This document shows, piece by piece, positions 48,931-58,471 of a DNA stretch of 64,000 nucleotides (position 1 is its first letter; every line of letters starts with the position of its first letter). The translations under genes were made by a program, and so were the position numbers. The notes beneath the pieces are model-generated. The model did no database searches and was not told the origin of the DNA. It saw only the letters and a program-made list of their open reading frames with translations. This DNA comes from Synechocystis sp. PCC 6714. Lineage in GTDB: Bacteria; Cyanobacteriota; Cyanobacteriia; Cyanobacteriales; Microcystaceae. The stretch is taken from positions 3,224,001 through 3,288,000 of the forward strand of contig NZ_CP007542.1 of the NCBI RefSeq assembly GCF_000478825.2. Direction: 5' to 3'.

Positions 48931-49929
48931 TTAATACCCTTCCATGGATTCCACTGCGGGGGCGGGGCCACTATCTCCCTTGGAACTAAAAGTTTGCACT
49001 AAGCCAATGCCCACTAAGGCGATCGCCGCTACACAAGTTACCCCGGCCACAATTTTTTTGATGAGCAAACCAGGGTTGGGCTGGTCTTCTTTCATTTCAT
49101 CATCTTCATCGTGGGCATAACGGTGAAAGAGAAAATCAAGGGCATAATTCCGCAGTTGATAATATTTAGGGTCATCGGTAATTTGACTGCGGTTGCGGGG
49201 ACGATCAAAGGGGATATCTAAAATTTCACCAATTTTTGCGCTGGGGCCATTGGTCATCATTACCAGGCGATCAGCAAGGAATAAAGCTTCATCAATGTCG
49301 TGGGTAATCATCAACACAGTCAGATTATTTTCTCGCCAAATTTTTAATAGCTCCTCTTGTAATTCCTCCTTAGTAATGGCATCCAAAGCCCCAAAGGGTT
49401 CGTCCAGGATCAACACTTCTGGAGAAATAGCTAAAGCCCTGGCGATCGCTACCCGTTGTTTCATACCCCCAGAAATTTGCCCGGGTTTTTTCTGGGCCGC
49501 TTCCGTCAAGCCCACCATTTCTAAGTAATGTTTAACTAACTCTCCTTTTTCCGCTTTGGACTTATCTGGATAAACCGATTCCACCGCAAGAAAAACATTG
49601 TCATAGGCAGATTTCCAAGGCAACAAGCAGTAATTTTGGAAAACCATCATTCGGTCAGGGCCCGGAGCAGTAATAACTTTATTTTTAAGCTTAACTGTGC
49701 CCTGGGTGGGTTGATTAAAGCCCGACACCATATTTAAGAGGGTAGATTTACCACAGCCAGAATGACCAATGATACAAATAAATTCTCCTTCTTTTACTTC
49801 TAGATTGACCCCGTCTAAAACCGTATAGGGCCCCTGGGGAGTGGGATAAACTTTCGTAACATTGTCAATGGCTAAAAAAGCAGTGGTTTCCTGAGTGAAT
49901 ATGGATTCGTTGGCATTCATTGTTTGCAT
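48931..49929 (-). CDS. nrtD: Nitrate ABC transporter ATPase NrtD, with a C-terminal membrane helix
   Basis: 332 residues from ATG 49929; this equals the length I recall for the PCC 6803 protein, while a TTG at 49953 gives 340. Walker A GHSGCGKST, signature SGGMKQRVAIARA, Walker B LILDEPFGAL and a switch His in MITHDIDEA are all present. After the ATPase, the last 55 residues contain a hydrophobic helix (KKIVAGVTCVAAIALVGIGL) and a Ser/Pro-rich end, not typical for an ABC ATPase. It pairs with NrtC to power NrtB. Confidence 0.93.
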   Translation of the reverse strand: MQTMNANESIFTQETTAFLAIDNVTKVYPTPQGPYTVLDGVNLEVKEGEFICIIGHSGCGKSTLLNMVSGFNQPTQGTVKLKNKVITAPGPDRMMVFQNYCLLPWKSAYDNVFLAVESVYPDKSKAEKGELVKHYLEMVGLTEAAQKKPGQISGGMKQRVAIARALAISPEVLILDEPFGALDAITKEELQEELLKIWRENNLTVLMITHDIDEALFLADRLVMMTNGPSAKIGEILDIPFDRPRNRSQITDDPKYYQLRNYALDFLFHRYAHDEDDEMKEDQPNPGLLIKKIVAGVTCVAAIALVGIGLVQTFSSKGDSGPAPAVESMEGY

Positions 49930-49983
49930 GGCATTTAGAAAATAGATATTCAAAGGTTAGAAATGGGGTCAAAAATTGATTTA

Positions 49984-51993
49984 CTAATTAACTTGATCAA
50001 TTTGGTCAATGAGAATTTCTGTTACTTGAATATCCCGATGAATGGTGAAACGTTTAATGTAGCCGAGGGGATCATTGGGGGTGAAGACCATGCCATCAAA
50101 CAGGGAAACATTATGGTGATCGCCTTCTAAATCGGGCCAACCTAAATGGCGACAAGCTTCCCCAAACAGGTCAGGACGGCGAACCCTCTCAATAATCTCC
50201 ACCCAGTTTTTAGGAAAATCAATGTAACCCCAACGGGCTAACTGAGTCAGGATCCATAACCCTTCACTGCGGGAGGGATAGTTAGATTGCTTGACATAAA
50301 ATTGATTGAAATCCAGCAATATTTCCGCTTCTTTACCATTCCCTTGATCATATTCAGTCAAAAATCCTGGACTGATATATTCTGTGGAGGTGCCGACATA
50401 TTGGGGCAAGGCCAGATAATCTAAAATTTCTTGGCGATGACGGCGATCGTCACAATATTCACAGGCTTCCAACAGAGCTTTGACAAGGGCTAAATGGGTA
50501 GCTGGATATTTATTAACCCATTCTTCCCGTACTCCCAAAACCTTTTCCGGATGACCATTCCAAATGTCTAAATCCGTGGTAATAACATAGCCTAAATCCT
50601 GTTTGACGGCATAGGAATTCCATGGTTCTCCCACACAAAAACCGTCGATATTACCAGCCTCTAAATTAGCTACCATTTGGGGAGGTGGTAGGCGCATTAG
50701 ATTAATGTCTTGATCGGGATCAATACCGCCAGAAGCCAGCCAATAACGCAGTAATAAATTTTGCATGGATGCGGGGTGAACCATGCCTAAGGTAGCAACT
50801 TGATCGGGGGTTTCTGATAGTTTTAGCCGTAAATCTTCGAGGGTTTTAACACCAGCTGCAGCAAACTTTTTATCGAGGGTAATAACGTTGCCGTTGCGAC
50901 TCATCACCATGGCAGTAATCATAGGTAAAGGAGTTTTTCCCCCCATGCCCAAGGTTAAAGCTAGGGGCATGCCTGCCACCATTTGTGCTCCATCTAACCG
51001 TCTTTCCCGAATGCCATCGGCGATCGCCTGCCAACTGGGTTCCCGTACTAGATTAACCTGCTCTAAACCATGTTTTTGGAAGAAACCTTTTTCTTTGGCT
51101 ACCACTAACGGGGCACAATCGGTGAGGGGAATAAAACCCAAGTCGAGGTTGATCTTTTCCAGTCCATTGCCAGTAATAACCGCCGTTGATGGGGCGGCCA
51201 GACCAACTTTTTTAACCCTTTTCTGTTGGTTTAGAAAATAAACCATTTCCCCCCGCAAGGCGTAATAACTGGGATGGTTCACCACTTCTAAACGGTGGCG
51301 GGGTCGGGGGATGGGCACTTCCAAAATTTGCCCAATGTGGGCTTCGGGCCCTGTGGTTAACATCACTACTCGGTCAGAAAGTAATAACGCTTCGTCCACA
51401 TCATGGGTAACCATAATGCAAGTTACGCCACTTTCCTGGACAATTTCCATTAACCGTTCCTGGAGATTACCCCGGGTTAGAGCATCCAAAGCCCCAAACG
51501 GTTCATCTAATAATAAAACCTTAGGACGGATCGATAATGCCCTGGCGATCGCCACCCGTTGTTTCATGCCTCCGGATAGTTCCCCTGGCCGCTTATGCAT
51601 GGCCCGTTGCAATCCCACCAAGGCAATATTGTCATCAATAATTTTTTCCCGCTCCGGTTTGGATAGATTCCGCAAAACCCGATTCACCGCTAAGGCGATA
51701 TTTTGCCGCACCGTTAACCAAGGCAACAAAGAATAATTTTGAAAAACCACCATTCTTTCTGGGCCGGGGCCCACAATTTCCCGGCCTTCCATAATTACCC
51801 CGCCAAAGGTCGGTTTATCTAAACCCGATACCATATTTAACAGAGTTGATTTACCGCAACCGGAATGGCCAATGAGGGAAATGAATTCCCCCGATTTAAT
51901 TTTTAGCTCAATATTTTTTAAAGCAATATAACGATCGCCATTGGGCAGGGGAAAAATCCGGTCAACGTGGTCAATTTCAATGAAGGCAGACAT
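49984..51993 (-). CDS. nrtC: Nitrate ABC transporter NrtC: ATPase fused to an NrtA-like sensor domain
   Basis: 669 residues from ATG 51993 (a TTG lies at 52002). Residues 1-270 are an ABC ATPase (GHSGCGKST, LSGGMKQRVAIARAL, VLLLDEPFGAL). Residues 280-660 are homologous to the NrtA binding protein (FIPLTDCAPLVVAKEKGFF, CVGEPWN) but lie in the cytoplasm. In Synechococcus this domain is known to mediate ammonium inhibition of nitrate uptake, so NrtC is both engine and regulator. Gap to nrtD: 54 bases. Confidence 0.95.
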   Translation of the reverse strand: MSAFIEIDHVDRIFPLPNGDRYIALKNIELKIKSGEFISLIGHSGCGKSTLLNMVSGLDKPTFGGVIMEGREIVGPGPERMVVFQNYSLLPWLTVRQNIALAVNRVLRNLSKPEREKIIDDNIALVGLQRAMHKRPGELSGGMKQRVAIARALSIRPKVLLLDEPFGALDALTRGNLQERLMEIVQESGVTCIMVTHDVDEALLLSDRVVMLTTGPEAHIGQILEVPIPRPRHRLEVVNHPSYYALRGEMVYFLNQQKRVKKVGLAAPSTAVITGNGLEKINLDLGFIPLTDCAPLVVAKEKGFFQKHGLEQVNLVREPSWQAIADGIRERRLDGAQMVAGMPLALTLGMGGKTPLPMITAMVMSRNGNVITLDKKFAAAGVKTLEDLRLKLSETPDQVATLGMVHPASMQNLLLRYWLASGGIDPDQDINLMRLPPPQMVANLEAGNIDGFCVGEPWNSYAVKQDLGYVITTDLDIWNGHPEKVLGVREEWVNKYPATHLALVKALLEACEYCDDRRHRQEILDYLALPQYVGTSTEYISPGFLTEYDQGNGKEAEILLDFNQFYVKQSNYPSRSEGLWILTQLARWGYIDFPKNWVEIIERVRRPDLFGEACRHLGWPDLEGDHHNVSLFDGMVFTPNDPLGYIKRFTIHRDIQVTEILIDQIDQVN

Positions 51994-52082
51994 GGCACTC
52001 AAGAATGGAGGTTAATTATTAATCAAAACTGCGGTATCTAAAGTCAACTGGGGGACATATGGAAGATAAAACCTAATGCCAA

Positions 52083-52913
52083 CTATTTTTGTTCTTCCGG
52101 CACCATTAAGCTGGCAATAAAACTGACAAAACGATCTAGCAGCAAACCAACAATACCAACATAGAACAGGGCCAAAATAATTTCACTGGTGTTGGAACTG
52201 TTATAGGCATCCCAGATAAAGAAGCCAATGCCCACGCCCCCCACAAGCATTTCCGCCGCCACAATGGCTAACCAAGACAAGCCGATGCCAATGCGTAACC
52301 CGGTGAAAATATAGGGCACAGAAGCAGGAAAAAGAATGTTGAAAAAATACTCTAATTTTGATAACTGTAAAACCCGGGAAACGTTACGGTAATCCTGGGG
52401 AACTTGCTGCACCCCCACCGTTGTATTGATAATAATTGGCCAAATAGCAGTGATAAAAATTACGAAAATTGCCGAAGGTTCACTTTCCCGTAACGCCGCC
52501 AGAGCAATGGGCAACCAAGCTAGGGGAGGAATAGTTCTCAGCACTTGAAAAATTGGGTCTAGGGCGTCGTACATTACCTTGCTAGTGCCCACTAAAATAC
52601 CTAAAGCAATACCTACCACTGCGGCTAAAGTAAAGCCCACTGCCACCCTAGTTAAACTGGCAAAAATTTGTAAGCCCAAACCTTTATCGGTGCCCCCATT
52701 ATCAAAAAAGGGATTAATAATCAGAGGGTCCCAGGTTTCTTGGAAAACGGTGATCGGACTAGGTAAATTGGGGTTGGGGCCAGAGCAGATAATTTGCCAA
52801 ATCACCAAAAAAATAATCAGGGCAATTAATGGACGGGTAAGTTTTTTAGAATAGGCTAAAAAGCGAAATACATTGGTCCGGGAACTGCGTCGATTAACTG
52901 CGATGTTAGCCAT
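52083..52913 (-). CDS. nrtB: Nitrate ABC transporter permease NrtB
   Basis: 276 residues, an inner-membrane permease with about six spans, first LIALIIFLVIWQIICSG. The permease signature region RVLQLSKLEYFFNILFPASVPYIFTGLRIGIG matches the nitrate/sulfonate/taurine group (part of that stretch is the coupling helix). It forms the pore driven by NrtC and NrtD. It sits between nrtA (220 bases upstream) and nrtC (89 bases downstream). Confidence 0.95.
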   Translation of the reverse strand: MANIAVNRRSSRTNVFRFLAYSKKLTRPLIALIIFLVIWQIICSGPNPNLPSPITVFQETWDPLIINPFFDNGGTDKGLGLQIFASLTRVAVGFTLAAVVGIALGILVGTSKVMYDALDPIFQVLRTIPPLAWLPIALAALRESEPSAIFVIFITAIWPIIINTTVGVQQVPQDYRNVSRVLQLSKLEYFFNILFPASVPYIFTGLRIGIGLSWLAIVAAEMLVGGVGIGFFIWDAYNSSNTSEIILALFYVGIVGLLLDRFVSFIASLMVPEEQK

Positions 52914-53133
52914 AAATTTAGCTCGGTAATAGAAAAAATAAGAAAAATTAGATTTTCAGGGATTACGAAAATGCCATACATTTATTCAAAAACTTCCAAC
53001 GTCATCGCCAAAAATTTTTGAAAAATGTCTAAAAAGTCTGGATTTTCCCCCTAAATCTAATTAGTTCAACCAGCGGACTTTGACTTAGATCTTCCCACCA
53101 TTGGAGGGCTAGGGGGACTTATTCAACTGCCTC

Positions 53134-54453
53134 TTAGGCCTTAATGGCTTTGATTTTCAAGCTGTCCAAGTAAGCCTGGGGATTTTCAGGATCGAATTTA
53201 ACGCCATCAAAAAATGTTTCCACACCCCGGGACGTACTGGTGGGAATTTGGTCAGCGGGAACTCCGATCGCCGTGGCGGCCTCTTTCCAAAGATCTTCTC
53301 GGTTAACTTCAGCGATAACTTTTTTGGTATCGGTGGAGGCGGGTAAATAACCCCAACGAATATCCTCCGTTAAGAACCAAAGGTCATGGCTTTGATAGGG
53401 ATAGGAAGCGTTATCCCGCCAGAATTTCATCGCCAAATCGCGGTCATCAAGGGTACGGCCATCGCCGAAATCGACTTTGCCCTGGAGCCGACCTAAAATA
53501 TCCTCAGAAGGAACATTAAGGTATTGGCGACCACCGATAATCTCCGCCATTTCCTCTGTATTGGCAGGATCGTCACACCATTGTTGGGCTTCTAAAACTG
53601 CCTTCAATAACGCCTTGGCCGCCTTAGGATTTTGATCTGCCCAGTCTTTTCGCAGGGTAAAAGCCTTCTCCGGATGATCTTTCCACAACTCACCGGTAAT
53701 TAACGCTGAATAACCTGCTCCTTGGGCCACTAGCTGGGCATTCCAGGGTTCCCCTACGCAAAAAGCACTCATGTTACCCACTTTCATATTGGCTACCATC
53801 TGGGGGGGAGGCACGGGGATAACAGAGACATCCTTACCGGGGTCAATGCCACCGGCAGCTAACCAATAACGAATCCAGAGATCATGGGTTCCCCCAGGAA
53901 ATGTCATCGCCACCTTACTTTCCTTGGTTAACTTAGCTTTAAGGGGTTGACTATCGGTGCTGACTTTTAAATCCTTCAACGCATTATCAACGGAAATGCC
54001 CTGGCCTTGGGTGTTGAGACGGGCCAAAATATACATGGGTACCGGTTTTTGGGTGATAGTTCCCAGGGTCATCATGTAGGGCATGGGGGTGAGAATATGG
54101 GCTCCGTCAATGCCCCCACCACCGGAACCAAGTTCGAGATTATCTCTGGTTACAGGCCAGGATGCTTGCTTCAGTACTTCTACCTCTGTCATCCCATACT
54201 TAGCAAATAGTCCTTTTTCCTTAGCAATGATTAGAGGGGAGGCATCGGTGAGGGCGATAAAACCAAGCTTAGCTTTAGTCACTTCTGGAGCATCTTCCGC
54301 GCTGACGGGAGCCGGTTGTGTCCCTGGGGAAGCATTCTCAGTATTAGGTGTGGTGGTGGGGGAGGTACAACCATGGAGAACCACTCCTCCAATGGCGGCA
54401 GCCCCTGCGGTTAACATGAACTTGCGTCGGGTAGTTCGGGAAAAATTACTCAT
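53134..54453 (-). CDS. nrtA: Nitrate/nitrite-binding lipoprotein NrtA
   Basis: 439 residues. The N-terminus combines a twin-arginine signal (TTRRKFMLT) with a lipobox ending in Cys (VVLHGC), so a folded, lipid-anchored periplasmic receptor is expected. A Thr/Pro-rich linker leads to the binding domain with LGFIALTDASPLIIAKEKGLF and FCVGEPWNAQLVAQG. It captures nitrate and nitrite with high affinity for NrtB. It is the first gene of the operon; candidate regulator sites lie just upstream. Confidence 0.96.
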   Translation of the reverse strand: MSNFSRTTRRKFMLTAGAAAIGGVVLHGCTSPTTTPNTENASPGTQPAPVSAEDAPEVTKAKLGFIALTDASPLIIAKEKGLFAKYGMTEVEVLKQASWPVTRDNLELGSGGGGIDGAHILTPMPYMMTLGTITQKPVPMYILARLNTQGQGISVDNALKDLKVSTDSQPLKAKLTKESKVAMTFPGGTHDLWIRYWLAAGGIDPGKDVSVIPVPPPQMVANMKVGNMSAFCVGEPWNAQLVAQGAGYSALITGELWKDHPEKAFTLRKDWADQNPKAAKALLKAVLEAQQWCDDPANTEEMAEIIGGRQYLNVPSEDILGRLQGKVDFGDGRTLDDRDLAMKFWRDNASYPYQSHDLWFLTEDIRWGYLPASTDTKKVIAEVNREDLWKEAATAIGVPADQIPTSTSRGVETFFDGVKFDPENPQAYLDSLKIKAIKA

Positions 54454-54547
54454 AGTTTAGGTAATAACTTAGGCAATAACTGAAGTCACAAAGGGCAACC
54501 GCTGACGATCACATTCCTAAGACTGGATTTTTTTCTTGTAAATATTT

Positions 54548-54591
54548 GTATAGTTTGTAACTAATAATTAATTTTCATGCGCTTACTGCAT
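54548..54591 (-). promoter_or_regulatory. Candidate NtcA and LysR-type sites before nrtA
   Basis: In the direction of nrtA, ATGCAGTAAGCGCAT (54577-54591, dyad ATGC-N7-GCAT) is followed by GTTACAAACTATAC (54548-54561), one base off the NtcA consensus GTA-N8-TAC. NtcA and the LysR-type NtcB control nitrate genes in cyanobacteria. No well-spaced -10 box follows (the nearest candidate is about 28 bases on), so the call is tentative. Confidence 0.4.
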
Positions 54592-54601
54592 TATTGCTAG
54601 C

Positions 54602-55651
54602 TTATTTTGCATATGATTGCAGTCGGTGCCATTGCTGTTGCACCAGTCCGTCATCAATCAACTGTTCTGCTTTAGCGATCGCCGTTTCCAGGTTTTCCAA
54701 ATCAGTATGTTGCCAGAGATAAAAAGCACTGTTCCAAATCAGGGCTGGGCGTAGGGGGGTTTGTTCTCCGGCCAGGGTTGCTTTAGCCAAAGTTGAATAA
54801 TCAGTCAAATTGGTCCAAACCGGATTTTTGCCCCCCAAACCAAAATCGGCAGCGTGGAGCCGTAGGCGAGTTAAAGCATTGTCCCCTTGGGTTAAATCGT
54901 ATAAACCAATAATGGCCGTGCGTTCCTGGGGTAAATCACAGCTTCCCTCCAAACCTTTCACTGTGGTAAATGCACTAACTCCCCGTAGGGTCAGGGCCTC
55001 GGTAATCATGTTTTCCGTGGGGGGATGAACAAACCCTGCCACCACATGGTGTTTACCGGCATAGGGACTCCAAATTAACTCCAAGGTAGCAATGGGAGGA
55101 CGTTTCCCGATTTCCCGCCGGTAGCTGACCAATGCCTCTGCCTGGGGAAAATGTTTCGCTAAATAGACAAAGGCAAGATTGGTTTTTTCTAAAATTGCTT
55201 GAATTTCCCCTAAAGATGGCGATCGCCAATTAACTCCCAAACCCTGCCAGATTTCCATTAGGGGAATACCTTCTTTGGTGGGCATTCTATCCCCGCCATG
55301 TTGCAAAACCGGACAGCCCGCCGCCGCCAACAGTAACGCCGTCAGGGGACTAAGGGGACAGGTGCGATCCCGCCCATCGTAGGGCTGGCTGAGCATCAAC
55401 ACCGATTTTCCCGAATTCAAAGTCGGTACCTTTGGACCCCATTGGTCAAACGCATCCAACATTCCTGCCAACTCAGTGCCCGTAGGTCTTTTAATGCGGT
55501 GGGCAATTAAAAACGCACCAATCTGGGCCGGGGTTGCTTCCTTGGTTAACATCAACTCCATAGCCCGAGCCGATTCTTCCCTGGTCAAATTTTTGCTGGT
55601 ATGGGGACCACTGCCCACTTTTCTCAACAGATCACGAAATTCCTTGCTCAT
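54602..55651 (-). CDS. TrpD2-type anthranilate phosphoribosyltransferase-like protein
   Basis: 349 residues from ATG 55651; an upstream extension to 55741 is possible. It has the nucleoside phosphorylase/TrpD fold: helical N-domain (TREESARAMELMLTKEATPAQIG) and VLQHGGDRMPTKEG in place of the TrpD glycine-rich phosphoribosyl loop. This marks the YbiB/TrpD2 group, whose E. coli member binds nucleic acid and lacks known TrpD activity. So a tryptophan role should not be assumed. It lies directly upstream of nrtA on the same strand (about 150 bases). Confidence 0.8.
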   Translation of the reverse strand: MSKEFRDLLRKVGSGPHTSKNLTREESARAMELMLTKEATPAQIGAFLIAHRIKRPTGTELAGMLDAFDQWGPKVPTLNSGKSVLMLSQPYDGRDRTCPLSPLTALLLAAAGCPVLQHGGDRMPTKEGIPLMEIWQGLGVNWRSPSLGEIQAILEKTNLAFVYLAKHFPQAEALVSYRREIGKRPPIATLELIWSPYAGKHHVVAGFVHPPTENMITEALTLRGVSAFTTVKGLEGSCDLPQERTAIIGLYDLTQGDNALTRLRLHAADFGLGGKNPVWTNLTDYSTLAKATLAGEQTPLRPALIWNSAFYLWQHTDLENLETAIAKAEQLIDDGLVQQQWHRLQSYAK

Positions 55652-55859
55652 AATGACGGAAAAATGGGCTATCCCAGGAATACATAGCAAAGATTTCTTA
55701 TAGCTCTTTAGCCAGGGCATAAAGGTGATTTTTGCTACCAATTAATTTTCCAATGCTGGGAGGCCAACGGGCGCGAAAAAACAGAGTATTTACGTACAAT
55801 GGAAATGGACAGAGTTAAGCCTCAACTCCTCTGTAATATTGCTCTTTTTCAACTCGCCC

Positions 55860-56504
55860 ATGGCCCTAAAACTTTATTTCCTGCGCCACGGACAAACCGC
55901 CTACAGTGCCACTGGCGGATATTGCGGCACCCCAGAGAATGATCCTGGGCTAACCCCAGACGGAGTTTTAATGGCTAAGGAATTCGCCGAAGCCTATGCC
56001 CATTACCATTGGCAAGCAGTGTATGTTAGCCCCTTGCAAAGGGCCCGCCAAACGGCCCAACCCCTGTGTGAGCGTCTGGGCATAAAAATGGAAATCCGCC
56101 CCGGCCTGCGGGAAGTTGCCTATGGGGAATGGGAGGGACTCCATCCCACAGAAGTCTATCAACGGGACCATGACCTTTATATGCAATGGCTGACCGATCC
56201 CGCCTGGAACTCTCCCCCCGGTGGTGAAAGGGGCATCGACATCGCCCGCCGGGGCACCAGGGTGTTGGAGGAAATAGAGGACCGTTTTGAGGACGGCAAC
56301 GTCTTACTGGTTTCCCACAAGGCTACCATCCGAATTTTGCTCTGCTGTCTGATGGGCATTGACGTGGGCCGTTATCGGGACCGTTTTGCCATGCCCGTAA
56401 CTGGACTAAGTGTGGTGGAGTTATCCTCCCGGGGCCCCCTATTTCATTCCATCGCTGAACGTTCTCACCTCAGCCCCTATTTACGCAGTTTGCCCAGCAC
56501 CTAA
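55860..56504 (+). CDS. Histidine phosphatase (phosphoglycerate mutase-like) protein
   Basis: 214 residues from ATG 55860 (a TTG lies at 55839). The catalytic motif LRHGQTAYSATGGYCG is at the N-terminus, with a second His in LLVSHKATIRILL. This is the cofactor-dependent PGM/phosphatase family; single enzymes cover mutase, sugar-phosphate phosphatase or alpha-ribazole phosphatase activities, and this one is not assigned. Its stop overlaps the RlpA-like gene stop on the other strand (shared bases CTAA, 56501-56504). Confidence 0.85.
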   Translation: MALKLYFLRHGQTAYSATGGYCGTPENDPGLTPDGVLMAKEFAEAYAHYHWQAVYVSPLQRARQTAQPLCERLGIKMEIRPGLREVAYGEWEGLHPTEVYQRDHDLYMQWLTDPAWNSPPGGERGIDIARRGTRVLEEIEDRFEDGNVLLVSHKATIRILLCCLMGIDVGRYRDRFAMPVTGLSVVELSSRGPLFHSIAERSHLSPYLRSLPST

Positions 56505-56824
56505 AGACGGGTAATGCTGACGGGCACCCGGCCTTTGCGGGGGTTAGCAATTTGTTGGAAAGCAGAGCGACTGAGATCGATGGAGCAGTTACAACGGTCA
56601 CTCACCGTCACCACCACTGATTTACCAGTGCGTCGATTGGTTACCCTGACTCGGGTACCGAGGGGAAGGCTGGGATGGGCCGCCACCATGCGACCATGGT
56701 TATAGACCTGGCCGTTGGCCATCTTCCGCCCCACAAATTGGTTTCCGTAGAAGGTGGCCGATTGGGCCTGCACCGGCAAGGGCAATATGAGGGGAATTAG
56801 TAGGCTAGCAAACAAAAAGCGCAA
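56501..56824 (-). CDS. RlpA-like double-psi beta-barrel secreted protein
   Basis: 107 residues from TTG 56824. I chose this TTG because AAAGAGG lies nine bases upstream; the TTG at 56833 directly abuts that site. The signal peptide (FASLLIPLILPLPVQAQ) is followed by a DPBB domain: ASFYG-like SATFYGNQFVG, HPSLPLGTRVRVTN and SDRCNCSIDLSRSAF. The usual NDRGPF loop is replaced by SDRCNC. RlpA proteins act on peptidoglycan glycan strands at the septum. It sits beside ftsZ. Confidence 0.8.
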   Translation of the reverse strand: MRFLFASLLIPLILPLPVQAQSATFYGNQFVGRKMANGQVYNHGRMVAAHPSLPLGTRVRVTNRRTGKSVVVTVSDRCNCSIDLSRSAFQQIANPRKGRVPVSITRL

Positions 56825-56929
56825 ATCAATCAACCTCTTTAGCTTGAAACAACAATTCGAGGTTAACAGTGTAGCTTACGAAACTTTCTTGGTCAAATTA
56901 ATTGCCCCCATCAAGCAAATTTTGGGAAC

Positions 56930-58222
56930 CTAGCGCCGAGGAAAACGTCTCTTTTGCAAAAAATCGGGGATGTCCAATTCCGGAGCCATGGGAATCTCTC
57001 CCAGGGGATCTTCGGAAGCGGCGGCTGATTCCACCATTTCCACTCCGGCCGGGGGACCACTGAGCACCGTCCTATTGGTGGCCTTTGCTTGGGGTTTCTC
57101 TTTTTCACCGTTGAAGCCCGTGGCAATAACCGTAATTCTCATTTCCCCTTGTAGGCGATCGTCAATCACTGCCCCAAAGATGATATTGGCGTCAGGGTCC
57201 ACCACTTCATAGATAATTTCAGCGGCTACGTTGACTTCATGCAGGGTTAAATCGGTGCCCCCGGTAACGTTGAAGACAACTCCCTTAGCTCCTTGGATAG
57301 ATGATTCCAACAGCGGAGAAGAAATGGCCGCAGTGGCTGCTTCCTTGGCCCGGGATTTCCCGGAACCCACACCAATCCCCATCAAAGCTGATCCGGCATC
57401 GGCCATCACCGCCCGCACATCGGCAAAGTCCACGTTTACCAAACCGGGGATAATAATAATGTCGGAAATGCCCTGTACCCCTTGACGGAGAATATCGTCG
57501 GCAACCCGAAAAGCTTCTTGGAGCGGAGTTTCCGCCGGAATAACCGATAGCAGTTGGTTATTGGGGATAACAATTAGGGTATCCACCCGGGATTGCAGAG
57601 CACTAATGCCTTCCTCCGCTTGTTTAGCCCGACGTCGACCTTCAAAAGTGAAGGGACGGGTGACAATGCCCACTGTCAAACAGCCCATTTCCTTGGCCAC
57701 TTCTGCCACAATGGGAGCCGCCCCAGTGCCAGTGCCTCCCCCCATACCAGCGGTGATGAAAACTAAATCTGTCCCCTCTAAGGAGCGGGCAATTTCATCC
57801 CGGGATTCCTCCGCCGCTTTTTGACCGATCGCCGGATTACCGCCGGCCCCTAAACCCCTGGTGAGTTTTTGACCAATTTGGATTCTATCTGGGGCTGTTG
57901 TATTGGTTAACGCCTGGGAATCTGTATTAATGGCCCAAAAATCAATGCCCGTCACCCCACTGGCAATCATACGGTTGACAGCGTTGCAACCGCCTCCCCC
58001 AACACCGATGACTTTGATTTTGGCAATGTTACTAGGCACAATCTGATCCCTTTTTAGGTTTGGACTAGGGCTGGCAAAAGTGGGCGCCTCCACCACAGCC
58101 TCCAACGGGTCATTATCAACGATGGAGGACGAAAATAAATCATCTAACCCCTCCGTTCCGTCATTGAGATCACTACCGGTAAAACCTATGCTGTTTAGGG
58201 GTAAATCATTATTGAGCGTCAT
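56930..58222 (-). CDS. ftsZ: Cell division GTPase FtsZ
   Basis: 430 residues. The tubulin-like core has [15 protein letters not shown] signature [12 protein letters not shown] and the T7 synergy loop [15 protein letters not shown]. An N-terminal acidic extension of about 60 residues precedes it, as in other cyanobacteria. After a variable linker, the C-terminal peptide [12 protein letters not shown] binds partner proteins. It assembles the division ring at midcell. ftsQ lies 250 bases upstream on the same strand; no gene is visible between them. Confidence 0.97.
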   Translation of the reverse strand: MTLNNDLPLNSIGFTGSDLNDGTEGLDDLFSSSIVDNDPLEAVVEAPTFASPSPNLKRDQIVPSNIAKIKVIGVGGGGCNAVNRMIASGVTGIDFWAINTDSQALTNTTAPDRIQIGQKLTRGLGAGGNPAIGQKAAEESRDEIARSLEGTDLVFITAGMGGGTGTGAAPIVAEVAKEMGCLTVGIVTRPFTFEGRRRAKQAEEGISALQSRVDTLIVIPNNQLLSVIPAETPLQEAFRVADDILRQGVQGISDIIIIPGLVNVDFADVRAVMADAGSALMGIGVGSGKSRAKEAATAAISSPLLESSIQGAKGVVFNVTGGTDLTLHEVNVAAEIIYEVVDPDANIIFGAVIDDRLQGEMRITVIATGFNGEKEKPQAKATNRTVLSGPPAGVEMVESAAASEDPLGEIPMAPELDIPDFLQKRRFPRR

Positions 58223-58471
58223 TGCAGGGGGGAAGTATTAGGGGATCAAAATGGGGAAGTCGTAAAGCAAAAGAGTAACAACAGGGAGAACAAAGCTTCT
58301 GGGAGAGAAGGGTATTGAGGCCCTTTGGTGACGAAAGAGATTCCCTCCCCCAAGCGCAAATCCCAGCGGTCTATCGTCCCTACACTAGGCATATTGAGCA
58401 AATTTGTCAATGTGAATGCAAGCTTTTTTACCCTACCCATGGCGAATCCATGAAAGTGGAGGGTAAGAATA

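Noticed and set aside
54602-55651. Tryptophan-synthesis TrpD
   Set aside because: The phosphoribosyl-binding loop differs from true TrpD and matches the TrpD2/YbiB group instead.
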